In this document: positions 1 to 11,223 of the stretch, in pieces | Numbering within the stretch: the first letter of the stretch is position 1 | Layout: each line of letters opens with the position of its first letter | Source of the DNA: Buxus sempervirens | Taxonomy: Eukaryota; Streptophyta; Magnoliopsida; Buxales; Buxaceae | Direction: 5' to 3' | Assembly: GCA_947561395.2 (NCBI GenBank) | Contig: OX387193.1 | Location: forward strand, 33,802,255-33,866,254 | Length of the DNA: 64,000 nucleotides | Notes under the pieces: model-generated | What the model was told of the DNA's origin: nothing | The model's database searches: none | What the model saw: the letters and a program-made list of their open reading frames with translations, nothing else | Made by a program: the position numbers and the translations under genes

Positions 1-511
1 CTATCACGTGTAGAATCTCACGATCATACTGTTTTCACATTGAAAAATGTGAAAATTATTTACTGTTGTATACCTTGCTGTTTTAATGAGATACTATCAG
101 ATGCAACATTTCTTGGTCATTAGTTTTTTCAATGAAAAATGTATTTTCATAGTTTTCAATGTGAACGCAGAAGGGCCGCATCTCATAAACTGCGGTCTCC
201 CCCAATTTCAACTATGTCTGAAGGAAAGAATTTCTACGGCTTTATTGTAATAAAAATGCGCATAAGGTTATTGTCACAAAGTCATCCCCAGATAAGTGCC
301 CATTTTCAAGTGTCGGAAAGAAAATGGAGCTTTCTTTTCCTGGACTGAAAACGACTTGGTAGGTTCCGTTCGGTTTGATTTATCGAAAGTGAGCAGGTGA
401 GCAGGTGAGCAGGAGAGACGGAGAGAGAAGAAAGGGATTGAGGAGTTCTGTCACGGAGAAAGCATTAGAAATTAGAAGCCTTGCTTAAACCCTAGAGAAG
501 AACGGAGAATA
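1..511 (+). promoter_or_regulatory. 5' flank and probable leader of the trihelix gene
   Basis: AT-rich upstream DNA that turns purine-rich from about 385. A GAGCAGGT-like unit is repeated three times near 391-415, followed by GGAGAGA tracts, which is typical of plant 5' leaders. A telo-box (AAACCCTAG, 487-495) lies just before the ATG; such boxes are common in leaders of genes expressed in dividing tissue. No convincing TATA box was identified and the transcription start cannot be placed. A short open frame at 139-348 has no recognisable similarity and is not annotated. Confidence 0.4.
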
Positions 512-1873
512 ATGTTAGGGGGAGGAGATAATGAAGCTCTTGGACGAATGAGCTTTGTGTCATCTCTACCGCTTCAACTCAACCCGGCGACGATATCCGG
601 CGAGATGGCTTCGTCGAGCTTGACGATCAAAAAGGACGACAGGGTCCCTCAATGGAGCCATCAGGAAACGAGGGATTTCATTGCGACCCGTGCTGAATTA
701 GAGAGGGATTTCACCGTCACGAAGCGAAACAAGACGCTTTGGGAGATCGTCGCCGCAAAAATGAAGGAGAAAGGGTACCGAAGGAACCCTGAGCAGTGCA
801 AATGCAAGTGGAAAAACCTCGTCAATCGTTACAAGGTTATTCGAGAGCGCTATATGTTTCATCACGTATTCGAACCTTTTTTGTTTTTCTTCATGTTCTC
901 TGTTTTCATTTTTTCTCTAATTGGTGAATGCGGTCAGTCGATTTGATTCATAGCTCTTGTTTCCAGATGAAATTTTGAGATTTGAATGAAAAGCTTTCAA
1001 TTTCCTTGGTCGCATTTCAAATTCTTTTCATACAGATCAGGTTTCATCCTAGATTCGAAAATCTTCCTCTTAAACGATTCCTTCGACCTAATTGATAAAT
1101 ACAGCTAATGGAATTGATTCGTCCCTTTTTTTCAATTTTTTCGGTCTTACGTACTGAAACCAATTAGAAATTTGTAGTTTCTCTAGGCATATTAATGATT
1201 CTTCGAAATTAGGGTTTGATAACCGGATTCTCTTATTTAATTCGATTTATTGTAATTTATTCAGGGAAAGGAGACATCAGATCCGGAGAATGGTCGACAA
1301 TGTCCGTTCTTTGAGGAGCTTCAGGCGGTATTCAATGAAAGAGAGAAGAACATGCGCAGATTACTACTCGAATCCGAGGCCAGCAGTGGCTTAAATTCAA
1401 AGAAAAGAATGAAGAAACTCGCCGGAGGCGATCGGTCTTCCAACGAGTTCTCAGATGACGAGGGCGACGATGAAGAAGACAGCGATGACGAATCACGGCT
1501 CACACGAACTGGTAATCTTCGTAAACGAAAGGGAGACAAGGAGAGACCATTAAAAGCAACTGTGGATAAGTCCGCGAGGAGTAATAGTGGGATTGACAGC
1601 ATTCATGAAATCCTTCAGGAGTTCTTACAGCAGCAGCAAAGGGTGGAAATGCAGTGGAGGGAGATGATGGAGAGAAGGGCACGAGAGAGGCAGATGCTTG
1701 AGCAGGAATGGCGGCATTCAATGGAGAAGCTGGAGAGAGAGAGGTTGTTAATGGAGCGAGCATGGCGTGAGAGAGAAGAAGAGAGAAGGATGAAAGAAGA
1801 AAGCAGAGCTGAGAAGAGGGATGCCCTCTTGACATCTTTGTTGAACAAACTGATCCATGAAGAGCATCTTTGA
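512..1873 (+). CDS. GT-3-type trihelix transcription factor, two exons
   Basis: Nuclear DNA-binding protein of the trihelix (GT factor) family, GT-3 clade; the family binds GT elements in promoters. The coding sequence is join(512..835, 1265..1873), 310 residues. The donor AAG|GT and acceptor CAG|G join in phase 0, and the downstream exon stays open from 1265 to the TGA at 1871-1873. Residues about 45-108 form the trihelix domain, with the three helix tryptophans at W48, W77 and W100 and the CKCKWKNL helix-3 signature. Exon 2 continues with the PFFEEL segment, an acidic stretch (about residues 170-185), a basic RKRKGDKER patch that may be a nuclear localisation signal, and a long charged C-terminal helix ending LLNKLIHEEHL, as in Arabidopsis GT-3a/GT-3b. 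Start: the ATG at 512 is the first in frame; M13 (548) is an alternative. No frame damage is seen. Subclade is inferred from remembered family features, not from an alignment. Confidence 0.88.
836..1264 (+). other. Intron of the trihelix gene
   Basis: A 429-bp GT-AG intron. The donor is at 836-837 and the acceptor AG at 1263-1264, preceded by a T-rich tract (TTATTTAATTCG...TTATTC). The sequence is T-rich (TTTTTTTCAATTTTTTCGG), as plant introns are. Reading through the donor gives a hydrophobic tail and a stop at 944-946, so retention would truncate the protein just after the DNA-binding domain. Confidence 0.82.
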
Positions 1874-2829
1874 AAGGGGGAAGTAGAGAGAGGAAGATAA
1901 ATCTTCCTGAATCCTGACAGGGTTTTATATATCTATTTGGAAACAAGATTAGAGAAGAATGAGAGAAGAATTCCCTTTTGTTGAATAGAGGGAAGAGAGA
2001 AGCTTCTGTTCTAACAAAAAGGGTGTTGCATACATAAATCTTATACAGGGAAAAATTGGGTATGTGGGTATACTACAAAGAGATGCCGAGATCATTTGAT
2101 AACTTCAGGCATCTGGGGTTTTTATTTTTTACTTTCATTTTGATTTGTATACGTCTTGGAGAGGTTGGTGTTTGGTTTGGTAAACTAGGTGGAACCTTCA
2201 AAGATTTTGGTGAGGTTCATTGTTTTATCCTTGTGACTGATATTTATTTTTGGAAAAAAGCCAAAAGTTGGAAGAATTCCAAGTTAATGTTTGCATGAAT
2301 CTATTTTTGATTTTATGATGGGAAATGCTGTTGTGGTTGCTAGAAATGCCATTCTTACCCAGGCAAAGTTGGAAACGAATTTTACTAAAAATAGTTGAAT
2401 TCAATAAAAACACAAATTCCTAATATATAGATCAAAATAAGCCAAAAATACAACTAAAAACGGATTTTCCTTACTCCTAAATGAAACTAATCAATTATTT
2501 TATAAAATAGCAAATTTGTTAATTTGAAAGTCTAAACAATGGAATTTGGCCGAAATCCGTTGCAGTCACGGCATAGTGTGTGGTGAGTTGTGATCTTCAT
2601 GTCGTTTCCAACTAGAATAGTTATTTTCAGCCAATTCCAGCCAAATTATTAAAATGACCAAAATGCCGTCCATACACAAAACAGCTTCTAATGACCACAA
2701 CGATCATTGATCTTGTTCTACATCAGGAAACCTCAAATTATTGAAAGGATCTGGATAAAGCATATTCCTAATGACCTACTTGCATTTTCCAGGGGTAGTT
2801 TCTGCAATCAGACTTTTCATATGACCTAG
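1874..2829 (+). other. 3' UTR and AT-rich intergenic DNA
   Basis: Purine-rich GAGAGAAG tracts continue for about 130 bases after the stop codon, then the sequence becomes AT-rich. A possible poly(A) signal AATAAA is at 2403-2408, which would give a 3' UTR of about 550 bases. From about 2420 on there is no coding sequence or recognised repeat. Short open frames here look like chance. Confidence 0.4.
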
Positions 2830-3382
2830 TGGCTGTGTTTGGAGACTTAGATTTGGGGGGAAAAGAAAAGAAAGCTAAAAAAGAAAAGAAGAGAAAAGTA
2901 AAGAAAAATATTGATTTTCTTTCTTTTTCTGATGTTTGGATGAGATGAGAAATGAAAAGAAAAAAATAATATTTTAATAAGATGATGGGTTGGGGTGGTG
3001 GCTGGTGGTGGCGGGCGATAGTGGGTGGTGGTGTCGGTGGGCGATGGTGGCGGCGGCTAGTGGTGGTGGTGGTGGGTGGGTGGTGGTGCCAGGTGGTGGC
3101 GGTTAGTGGTGGTGATGATAGGTGGTGGTGGGTGGTGGGTGGTGGGTTGTAGTGGTCGTGGATGGTGCTAGTGGTGGGGTGGATGGGTAGTGTGAATAGT
3201 GATAAGTGATGGTGTGTTTTCTTTTCTTTCAAAATTCCTACCTTTTTGGAGAGAATTTTTTATATTGGAGAGAAAGATGGAGAGAAAATCTAATTTTCTT
3301 TGATCTAAACCAAACAAGAGAAAAGAAAATTTTAGCATTTTCTTTTCTTTTCTCCTTAAATCCTGGGTTCCAAAGACAGCCA
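2830..3382. mobile_element. Probable hAT-type MITE
   Basis: A 553-bp non-coding element with imperfect terminal inverted repeats. The left end starts TGGCTGTGTTTGGAG and the reverse complement of the right end starts TGGCTGTCTTTGGAA. The match continues into GGATTT/AGATTT and an AAAAGAAAAG purine tract on both sides. The TGTTTGG end resembles plant hAT MITEs. I could not find an 8-bp target duplication: the flanks TGACCTAG and AAGTCTCA do not match. The boundaries and superfamily are therefore tentative. Confidence 0.45.
2990..3180 (+). repeat. GGT/GGTGG-rich minisatellite inside the MITE
   Basis: About 190 bases of degenerate GGTGGTGG and GGCGGTGG units, strongly G/T on the plus strand and A/C on the minus strand, in otherwise AT-rich DNA. 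The array sits in the middle of the putative MITE between its two purine-rich arms. Long open frames through it (for example His/Pro/Thr-rich on the minus strand) come from base composition and are not genes. Confidence 0.7.
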
Positions 3383-4044
3383 AAGTCTCAATAGGGAAAA
3401 AGTTTCTCCTGTGACCCATTTTCTTGGACAGTGATCTCTGATTCTTAGGAGCCATGTAATGTGGCTCTTAAATTAGACGCTTTCCAGCATCAAGTAAAGA
3501 AAAGAAAGATATCACTTATCAGGAAAAATAAAAAATAAAAGAAGAAAAAAAGATGCCAGTCCCCCATCCTTTAATTTCCTTTCCGTTCTTTTTTGATTCC
3601 AGTGAATTTTCAGTATATGAAGAGTTCCGGTTTTTCCTTTCATTCATGATTGATTGAGTAAATTGATCTGTTAAGCAGCTTGGCACATTCTATCCCATTC
3701 ACGAAAAAAAAAAACTAATGAGCTCAAAGTGTTTGTAGTGAAGAAGTAAGAAGATTTTTTAAGCCATTTTTTATATTCAACATGTGTACATATGCATAAC
3801 TTGAGCACATTCGCATAATGGTTATGCATAATTTGCACTAACATGGGTACATATGCAACAAAGTATAAAAGCTAAATAATTTGAATAAGATTAATGAACT
3901 AATTGTTTATTAAAGTGATTTTGCTGATTTTAATTATTTACCACTGCTTGACATGTGAACGCGTCTTTGTTGCTATTATTTCAGCATTGACCACACAAAC
4001 ACCAAATACATTATTCATCTATCAATAAAAAAATATATAAAAAA
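3383..4044. other. AT-rich intergenic DNA
   Basis: Non-coding, AT-rich, with simple A-tracts (for example near 3704-3715). No gene or recognised repeat is seen. Its last nine bases (4036-4044, TATAAAAAA) are the left copy of the target duplication of the large foldback element. Confidence 0.5.
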
Positions 4045-4385
4045 GGGAAAATTAATTTTTAGTTATACTTTATCAAAATATTTAAGATTCATTCCCCAAA
4101 GTTTGGACTTTGTGCGATTCAAGCACCTTTATCAAAAGATTTAAGATTCAGTGGCATTTTACTGTTAGAGACCATTTTCTTCCAAGAATGCCCTTTTCTC
4201 ATTTAAATAAAATAAAAATTAAATACACACGTTTCCAAGATTACCATTGTTACATTTGGAATTGATTGAATTAAGTATATTTCCAAAAATGCTCTTTACC
4301 CCAACTTTCTTATTTTTTGTTTTTATTTCTTTTCAAAAAAGAATAAAGAAAGAAAAGGACGAGAGAGAGGGTCTCAATAAAATGA
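4045..4385 (+). repeat. Left terminal inverted repeat (unique part)
   Basis: Outer, non-satellite part of the left arm. It contains TTTAAGATTCA twice, a stretch reading AAGAATGCCCTTTTCTC, and the GAGAGAGAGGGTCTCAA block at the junction with the satellite. Each of these is found as reverse complement at 24080-24422, in the same order and spacing. Identity looks above 85% by eye. Confidence 0.85.
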
Positions 4386-4786
4386 CTTGTACAATAGTGT
4401 ATCTTGACTTGTACAGTTATAAAATAATCAGTACCATTCAATCAAATCACACATATATATATATATATAATATGTGCCTATAGAGAGACTTGTATATCTT
4501 TACCAAATGACTTGTACAATTTTATATACCGACTTGTATGATTCAATCAAATGACTTGTATCTTTTATCAATCGACTTGTACAACAATATACACTAACTT
4601 GTACATCTATATAGATTTATACCCATCTATCAAATGACTTATACAATGCTAAGTACTGACTTGTACATTTATAGGAGAACTTGTACAACTCAATCAAATG
4701 ACTTGTACATTCTACCAATTGACTTGTACAACAATATATACTAACTTATATGACTAAATAGACTTTTACCTTTCTATCAAATGACT
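4386..4786 (-). repeat. 147-bp satellite, left arm, segment 1
   Basis: Tandem units with the core ACTTGTAC roughly every 20 bases, read here in the ACTTGTAC orientation. About 2.7 monomers. The array is interrupted at 4787-4791 (TGTAC), the target duplication of solo LTR 1, and resumes at 10342. Confidence 0.85.
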
Positions 4787-4791
4787 TGTAC

Positions 4792-7700
4792 TGTAACGCC
4801 CCGGATCCGAGTTACGTAGAGAAACTATAACTCATCTTCGGAGGTTAATAAATCACACAGGATCGCAATATCAGAGTGAAGGAAAAACATGAATACAACA
4901 ATAACTATATAATCAGAGTACGCTAAAAACCCAAACTGAAATAAACTCACATGACCGAGCAACTACCCGCAGGAATCATCCTCTCCAAGAGCAGCTGAAA
5001 ACAAAATAAAACAATACGGAATGAGATACGAATATCCCAGTGAGCAGCACATGCATGCACAATTACATTTAGTTCAGTTCTAAGACATGCCACGGTTACA
5101 AAACATATACAGTGACGATAACACATAAAATTCGAGTAATCCGTCAACATCCCAACAATCCAATCGATATAAACGCAGAAATCCATCATGTAACCCAAAT
5201 TAATAACCTCGGTATCAAATCTCGAATACAGCCATGAAATCAAGTATAACCAGGTAACCATACATCGATGAAATCATAATTTCAAATAACTCACGGTTTT
5301 GAAATACTGGAGAGTTTATCATGGGCCACGCCGCACCAATATAGTATTTTATCATCGGCTACTCTGCACCAATAAACCAGCGAATAAAACATATTATATC
5401 AAACAAAATCAAATACCAACATTGGTCAATGTCATGTAGTTGCTTACATTGGTTAATTGACATGCCAAGGCGACATCCACCCCTCAATGTACACAGTTCC
5501 GGCCTACTCAGGGTTTCGGACACTATGAAATGAAGGCCTACTCAGGGTTTCGTCATCCAATGTCAGCCTACTCACCGGGTTTCGGCATTGACAACCAGGC
5601 CTACTCAGGGTTTCTGGCTGCTCTACACCGGCAGTGGAAACACTCAAAGCCATGCAATTACACCAACGAAGTAATAACATCACATTACTAAGCTTAGACT
5701 CTGGATCCAGGCAAGTTAAACCAGCAGTAAGTATAAAACTAGCAATTCAACCCAAGGTGTTTTCCATCATGTAAAACTGACATATAGATCAACATGTTCA
5801 AGTGCATAACATGGGTCACTCAGGACCAGCTTACTTCCTCATGGAGTCCTCCAAGTAAATTCTCAAATAATTTCCCATAACAGAATAAGAGATAATTCTA
5901 AACTGGCCACCGATATAAAACAATATTCAAGTAAATCATTCCTGAAGTGCACCTTGCATTCAAAGGTGAACTAGCATAATAGTGTAGATGAATTTCAGCA
6001 AAACAAATATGGTTTCAAAACTGACTTTTCAAAAGTAAACACATTATACAGATACAATTACAGCATCCAAACTTCGATTAAACATAAACTAGCAAAACAG
6101 CTCCTAGATTCTCAATTTCGCTTTCATAATCCAAATCAATCAAACGAATGTCATAAAACCTTGTAAACACATTTTGGATGAGTGGAATAGTCTTAGGATC
6201 CTCTATAAGGTCATCATACAAAAAAAAATCAATTCCGAGACAAAAAGTTTTGGGACCTCAAAATATTCTAAGTCTGGTTAAAAACGTTGACTTTTGGTGT
6301 ATAATTTTTCTAGACAAATTAACAGGAGTTTCGGGCTCAAATTTTGGTTGTAGTCTATTGCAGGGTAAACACATCTCCTAGAATTTTATGGGCTTCTGAA
6401 TCACTCATCTGGGTATCAAACCCAAAATGGAATTTTTGATAAAAATCGGGAAAACTGGAAATTTAGGCATGAACTGGAAAGTTGACTTTTTAATGGCTGG
6501 GAATTGGACCTTGGAAGTATTTTTATTGATTCCAAATGAGGGGTAAAACCTTATTTACATGTAAAGACTTAAGTAATAAGGGCGCTGTTTTCAACAATTA
6601 AAACTCATTTGATCCATCTACACCTAGGTTTATACAAATTCATAAACTAATGAGCATCCTAAAATTTCATTAACACTAAGTTAGTTCCCATAGATTAGTT
6701 TTTATGAGGTAAAACCATCAAATTCTGGGTATATATGATTTGCCGCACTTAAAGTGAAAATTGGGTGGGTGTGCTGACCTCAGGCCCTTGGCGCTAGGTC
6801 GGCGCTAGGTTGGCGGACCCAAATTTTTACATGCGCCAAGCTGCCGCTGAGGGGAATAGGTTGGCAGCAGCTTGGCGGAAGCTCCCCTGTTTCTCGATAA
6901 TGATTTTTTTCTCACTGTTAACATCAAATAGCTATGACTGTCCTAGTTTCATGACTCTGTAATACTTTTTCTATGATCCTACTACTTTCAACAGATGATT
7001 CAATAAAAAACAAAATTAATCTAACACACTTCATATTACGACTCTAAATCTCATCGAATAATCCACATTAGAAACTAAAATTCTTCCACAACATGCAGTT
7101 TGGTAAATCTCAGAAAACAAAACCCAAAACACAGATTAAACCGATGCTACTCACCTGATTCGAATACCCTCAAGTTCAGAAACTCCTAGGCCTCGACTGA
7201 GCACCAACGGCAGCGATTCTCACTCCAAAATCTCTGCCGCTCACCTCCGATCCCAAATCCTCCGCCCAAAAGTTCCAAATCTGATCTCTTGGTCCGAAAC
7301 GACTGAGATCTAAAACCTGCTGCCACCAAAATCTTCGACATAAGAAATCTACCACTGGTTTCCCTCTCAGCCACTCCAACTCACAGCTCACATTCACCTT
7401 CTTATTTTCTTCTCGATCTGATTGAGCAACGGCCGCAACTCCTCCTTTGACCCTTGCTTTCCTCCACTGTTTCACGAATCTTCCTTCACATTTGATCAGC
7501 CAAACCCTAATTTAACCCAACAGGGACCTATTTATAGGCCGATGGTAGTGCTCAAACCACTTAACTTATTCATGATCCCATGTATACTCACATACACCAT
7601 TTCTCTACAGGATCATCCTCTTAACCGTTGATTAAGAACTTGCCACTCCACCAATGGCCTATACTAGCATCTTACCTAAGAAAAAAAAATTTGGACATAA

Positions 7701-10341
7701 TATTATTATTCAGCTAAATTTATAACCATCACTTGTTTTAAATTAAATCTCTTCTCATTTAATTTCCAGAATTCCAAAATTGCCCTTGCTCGCTATGTAA
7801 CGCCCCGGATCCGTGTTGTTCAATAAAGATATAATACGTCTCACGGAGGTTAGGCAAGGATCGATAATTAAATATGATTGCTGGATAATCATCTAACTAT
7901 AACCTGTCAGAGTGCACAATTTGATTCATCCAAGAAATGTAACGTTTAGACTTAACTAGAAACATATGGTTCAACCCCCAAATAGACTTTAATACACCTC
8001 AAATATTCAAAGTACTCAAATTCGAAACAAGATAACCTACAAGTCTAAGGAAGGTAATAGTAATCTTCCTCCCTATAAGCCTCAGCAGTATCTACCTCAG
8101 TAGTCGCCTCACCACGAGTATCTGAAAATCACAACAAAACAGCAGAGTGAGATACAAATATCTCAGCGAGTAGCACATGCATGCAGAAATAGTTAATCAC
8201 AGTTCAAAGCTATGCATCTATAAACGTTCCGTACGATTAAACAACTCATATCAATATCAAGTTCAAACCAAAACCCATCTCATCTGTCAAATCACATCTC
8301 AGTTAAGTACGACAACACATCGATCGGTCAATGTCATGACTATCGTTTAGTTGATAAATTAAACATGCCAAGTAGACACTCCACACCTCCATGTACACAG
8401 TTCCGGCCTACTCAGGGTTTCGGAAACTCTGAAATGACGGCCTACTCAGGGTTTCGTCATCCAATGCAGGCCTACTCCCCGGGTTTCTGCATTGACAACC
8501 AGGCCTACTCAGGGTTTCTGGCTACTCTACACCGGTCGTGGCAACACACAAGGCCATGCAATTCCAACAACCAACAAATAACATTACATTACTAAGCTTA
8601 GACTCTGGATCCAGGACAAGCTAGACCAAAACAGTAAAACATCTTATAATCTCAATTCCACATTTAAAGTAAAACCATTCATTCCACATCATGTATATCT
8701 CATTATAGTTCATCACCTGTCCCTCTGGACCAAACAGTATCTCAATACTTTCAGTATTTCTCATTTCCACAAAACCATGCCATTTGAATACAAACACATT
8801 TATTTATAACAAGACAATACATTTCAGCATTTCCCAAAACAAATGAAACCAGAAGTCAATAATTTCTCAATTAGAACAGTGTATAAGTTCGAGGAGAAAA
8901 CGACTAAGAACTCCTAGAGTTTTGGTATCCAGCACAACATATATAAAATAACCCACACTCATCCTTAGGAATCTTTAAGAATTTGCCACTAGCATTCTCC
9001 TAGGAATTAAATAAGAAATGCAGGTTCCAAGGTTACCAACAAGTGATTGGTGAAGTGATATAAACCCCAAGACATCAAATTCCCCCTTGGTTCAGTCGGA
9101 AATCAAATTCGGTAAGTTAAATTGGGTATGCGCTCACTTCCTGAAGTGAGCGCCAGTCGGCGGATAGAAAATAGGCGAAAATGGACCATGCGCTCACTCG
9201 ACGCTAAGTGAGTGCGAGCTGAGCGGGAGAAAGGCGCGAGAAGAGCGCGGGATAGGCGCGAGAAAAGCGCATCGGTTTTAAGTAGGCGCGAGCTCGGCGC
9301 CAGATCAAATTTCTTAGGCGCCTACTTCCAGAAGTGGGCGCAAGTGGGCGCCAAGTGGGCGGATACCCACTGCGAATTTCGAGTCTCTGTTATTTCGAGA
9401 TCTCCAACTCTGGCTGGTTTGTTTAGGTCTGTTATTGCTCCATTACACTCCTAATGCTCCCAGAAGACTTCCCAACCCATTTTGGATTTAATCTAAACAT
9501 CTTTAATTTCACATTAATTTTCAATCTTCGTTCGTAACTCGCGGTATTCTAGAAAAACCCAGAACTCACAATACGACCATGCATTTCAAAATACATCACG
9601 AATAAACTAAAACCTCGGTTTTAAATCAGTGCTACTCACCAGTATGCGCTTAATCCTAGAACAACAGCTTCTTCCACAATCGGCCGAGCACGACTCCGAC
9701 TGCGCGCGAAGATGAAATGGTAGCCGAACAATTCCTCTGCTCGCGAGAGAGATAACCCGCAGAAATCCGACTCCAATAAACTCCTGGCAGTCCTTCCGAT
9801 TCTTGTTCTTCACGGGAATACCCTAATCGCCATTTCAGCCGCAATCGCTAAATCGCCCAGCTCTCCAAATAACGAGACTAACGAAAAATTATTTCCTTAA
9901 GTATGATACAAGTATTCCTACAAACCCAAAACCCTACTTTCCCTTTTTGGTAATCCTTACCTCACGAGACATACGCCGCTTGATAACTTTCCAATTTCCT
10001 TGATCCTATGCGCGCTCGCCCACTGGAAACCCTACCTGTTCCGGCCACTTAGGTTAACAAGCTCCCAAGCTATATTTTAATAATAATAATAATAATAATA
10101 AAACAAAAACAAAAAAATAAAACTCACCAAAAATCAGGGTCTTACACGCTACCATACCACCAACCCTACTAATGAAACTAAAATAACGGATTTGCCTTTT
10201 TTTAATAATTTCTCCTATTTTATTTAATTATTTTTCTCTAAATAATTCCCTTTTCTCTATTTCTAAGATTTTCCATTAATTAAACTAATTAACAACAAAA
10301 TCTCAAAATTTTTAATGTTATTAAAAATTCGGGAATTTACA
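4792..10341 (-). mobile_element. Solo LTR 1 (TGTAAATTCCC...GGGGCGTTACA), carrying nested solo LTR 2
   Basis: Plus-strand ends are TGTAACGCCCC and GGGAATTTACA, flanked by TGTAC at 4787-4791 and 10342-10346. Without the nested copy it is about 3.19 kb. I place the LTR sense strand as minus. Relatives then start TGTAARACC and end GGGGCGTTACA, and a TATA-like CCTATAAATAGG lies on that strand at 7527-7538. It holds no gag or pol, so it is a solo LTR or an LTR-sized derivative. Internal features are a direct-repeat block built on CCTACTCAGGGTTTC (5500-5615) and a GC-rich patch (6785-6890) with GGCGCTAGGT repeats. Assignment to a chromovirus such as Tekay/Del is inferred only from the end motif. Confidence 0.85.
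7796..10146 (-). mobile_element. Solo LTR 2, nested in solo LTR 1
   Basis: A 2,351-bp insertion with plus-strand ends TGTAACGCCCC and CAGGGTCTTACA and a perfect 5-bp duplication CGCTA (7791-7795 and 10147-10151). Read on the minus strand it starts TGTAAGACCCTG and ends GGGGCGTTACA. It carries four CCTACTCAGGGTTTC/CCTACTCCCCGGGTTTC units (8404-8520) and a strongly GC-rich block at 9125-9370 with GCGCGAG and AAGTGGGCGC repeats. No coding domains. Short open frames, such as a 76-codon one at 8365, recur in solo LTR 4 only because the LTRs are related. Confidence 0.88.
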
Positions 10342-11218
10342 TGTACAATACAATGTTCTGACTTGTACCTTTATAGGGGTACCTGTACCACTCAATTACA
10401 TGACTTGTACCTTCTATCAATTAACTTGTACAACAATATACACTAACTTATACGATTATATAAACTTATACCCTTCTATTAAATGACCTGTACAATGCAA
10501 AGTACTGACTTGTACATTTATAGGAGGACATGTACCACTCTATCAAATGACTTGTACCTTCTACCAATTGACTTGTACAACAATATATACTAACTTGTAT
10601 GCTTAAATAGATATATACCTCTCTATCAAATGACTTGTACAATATACAATGTACTGACTTGTACCTTTATAGGGGTACAGGTACCACTCAGTTTTAATGA
10701 CTTGTACCTTTTATGGATTGACTTGTACAACAATATACACTAACTTGTACGCTTATTTAAACTTATACCTCTCTATCAAAACTTGTACAATATTATGTAT
10801 AGACTTGTATCTTTATAAGGGGGCCTGTACCACTCAATCAAATGTCTTTTACCTTTTATCGATTAACTTGTACAAAATATATACTAACTTGTATGCCTAT
10901 ATAAACTTAAACATTTCTATCAAATGACTTATATAATACAATGTATCGACTTGCACTACTATAGGGCCACTTGCATGAATCAATCAAATTACTTGTACCT
11001 TGTATCAATTGACTTGTACAACAATTTTACGTTAACTTATATGCCTATATCTCTCTATTAAATGACTTGTATAATGCTATATACAGACATGTACACTTAT
11101 AGGGGGAGTTGTACCATTCAATTAAATGACTTGTACCTTTTATTGATTGACGTGTACAACAATATACACTAACTTGTACGCTTATATAGACTTATCCCTC
11201 TCGATCAAATGACTTTTA
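10342..11218 (-). repeat. 147-bp satellite, left arm, segment 2
   Basis: About six monomers in the ACTTGTAC orientation between solo LTR 1 and solo LTR 3. The first five bases are the right copy of the TGTAC duplication. Sub-repeats such as AATGACTTGTAC, ACTAACTTGTA and CTATCAAATGACTTGTAC recur in the same order in each monomer. Confidence 0.85.
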
Positions 11219-11223
11219 TAATG

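Noticed and set aside
139-348. 69-codon frame upstream of the trihelix gene as a separate gene or uORF
   Set aside because: No recognisable similarity, no splice link to the gene, and its composition is like the surrounding AT-rich DNA.
1321-1946. Minus-strand frames of 77-148 codons opposite the second trihelix exon
   Set aside because: Shadows of a purine-rich coding exon; Ser/Leu-rich composition and no domain.
2822-3390. 8-bp target duplication for the putative MITE
   Set aside because: The flanking octamers TGACCTAG and AAGTCTCA do not match, so I do not claim a duplication.
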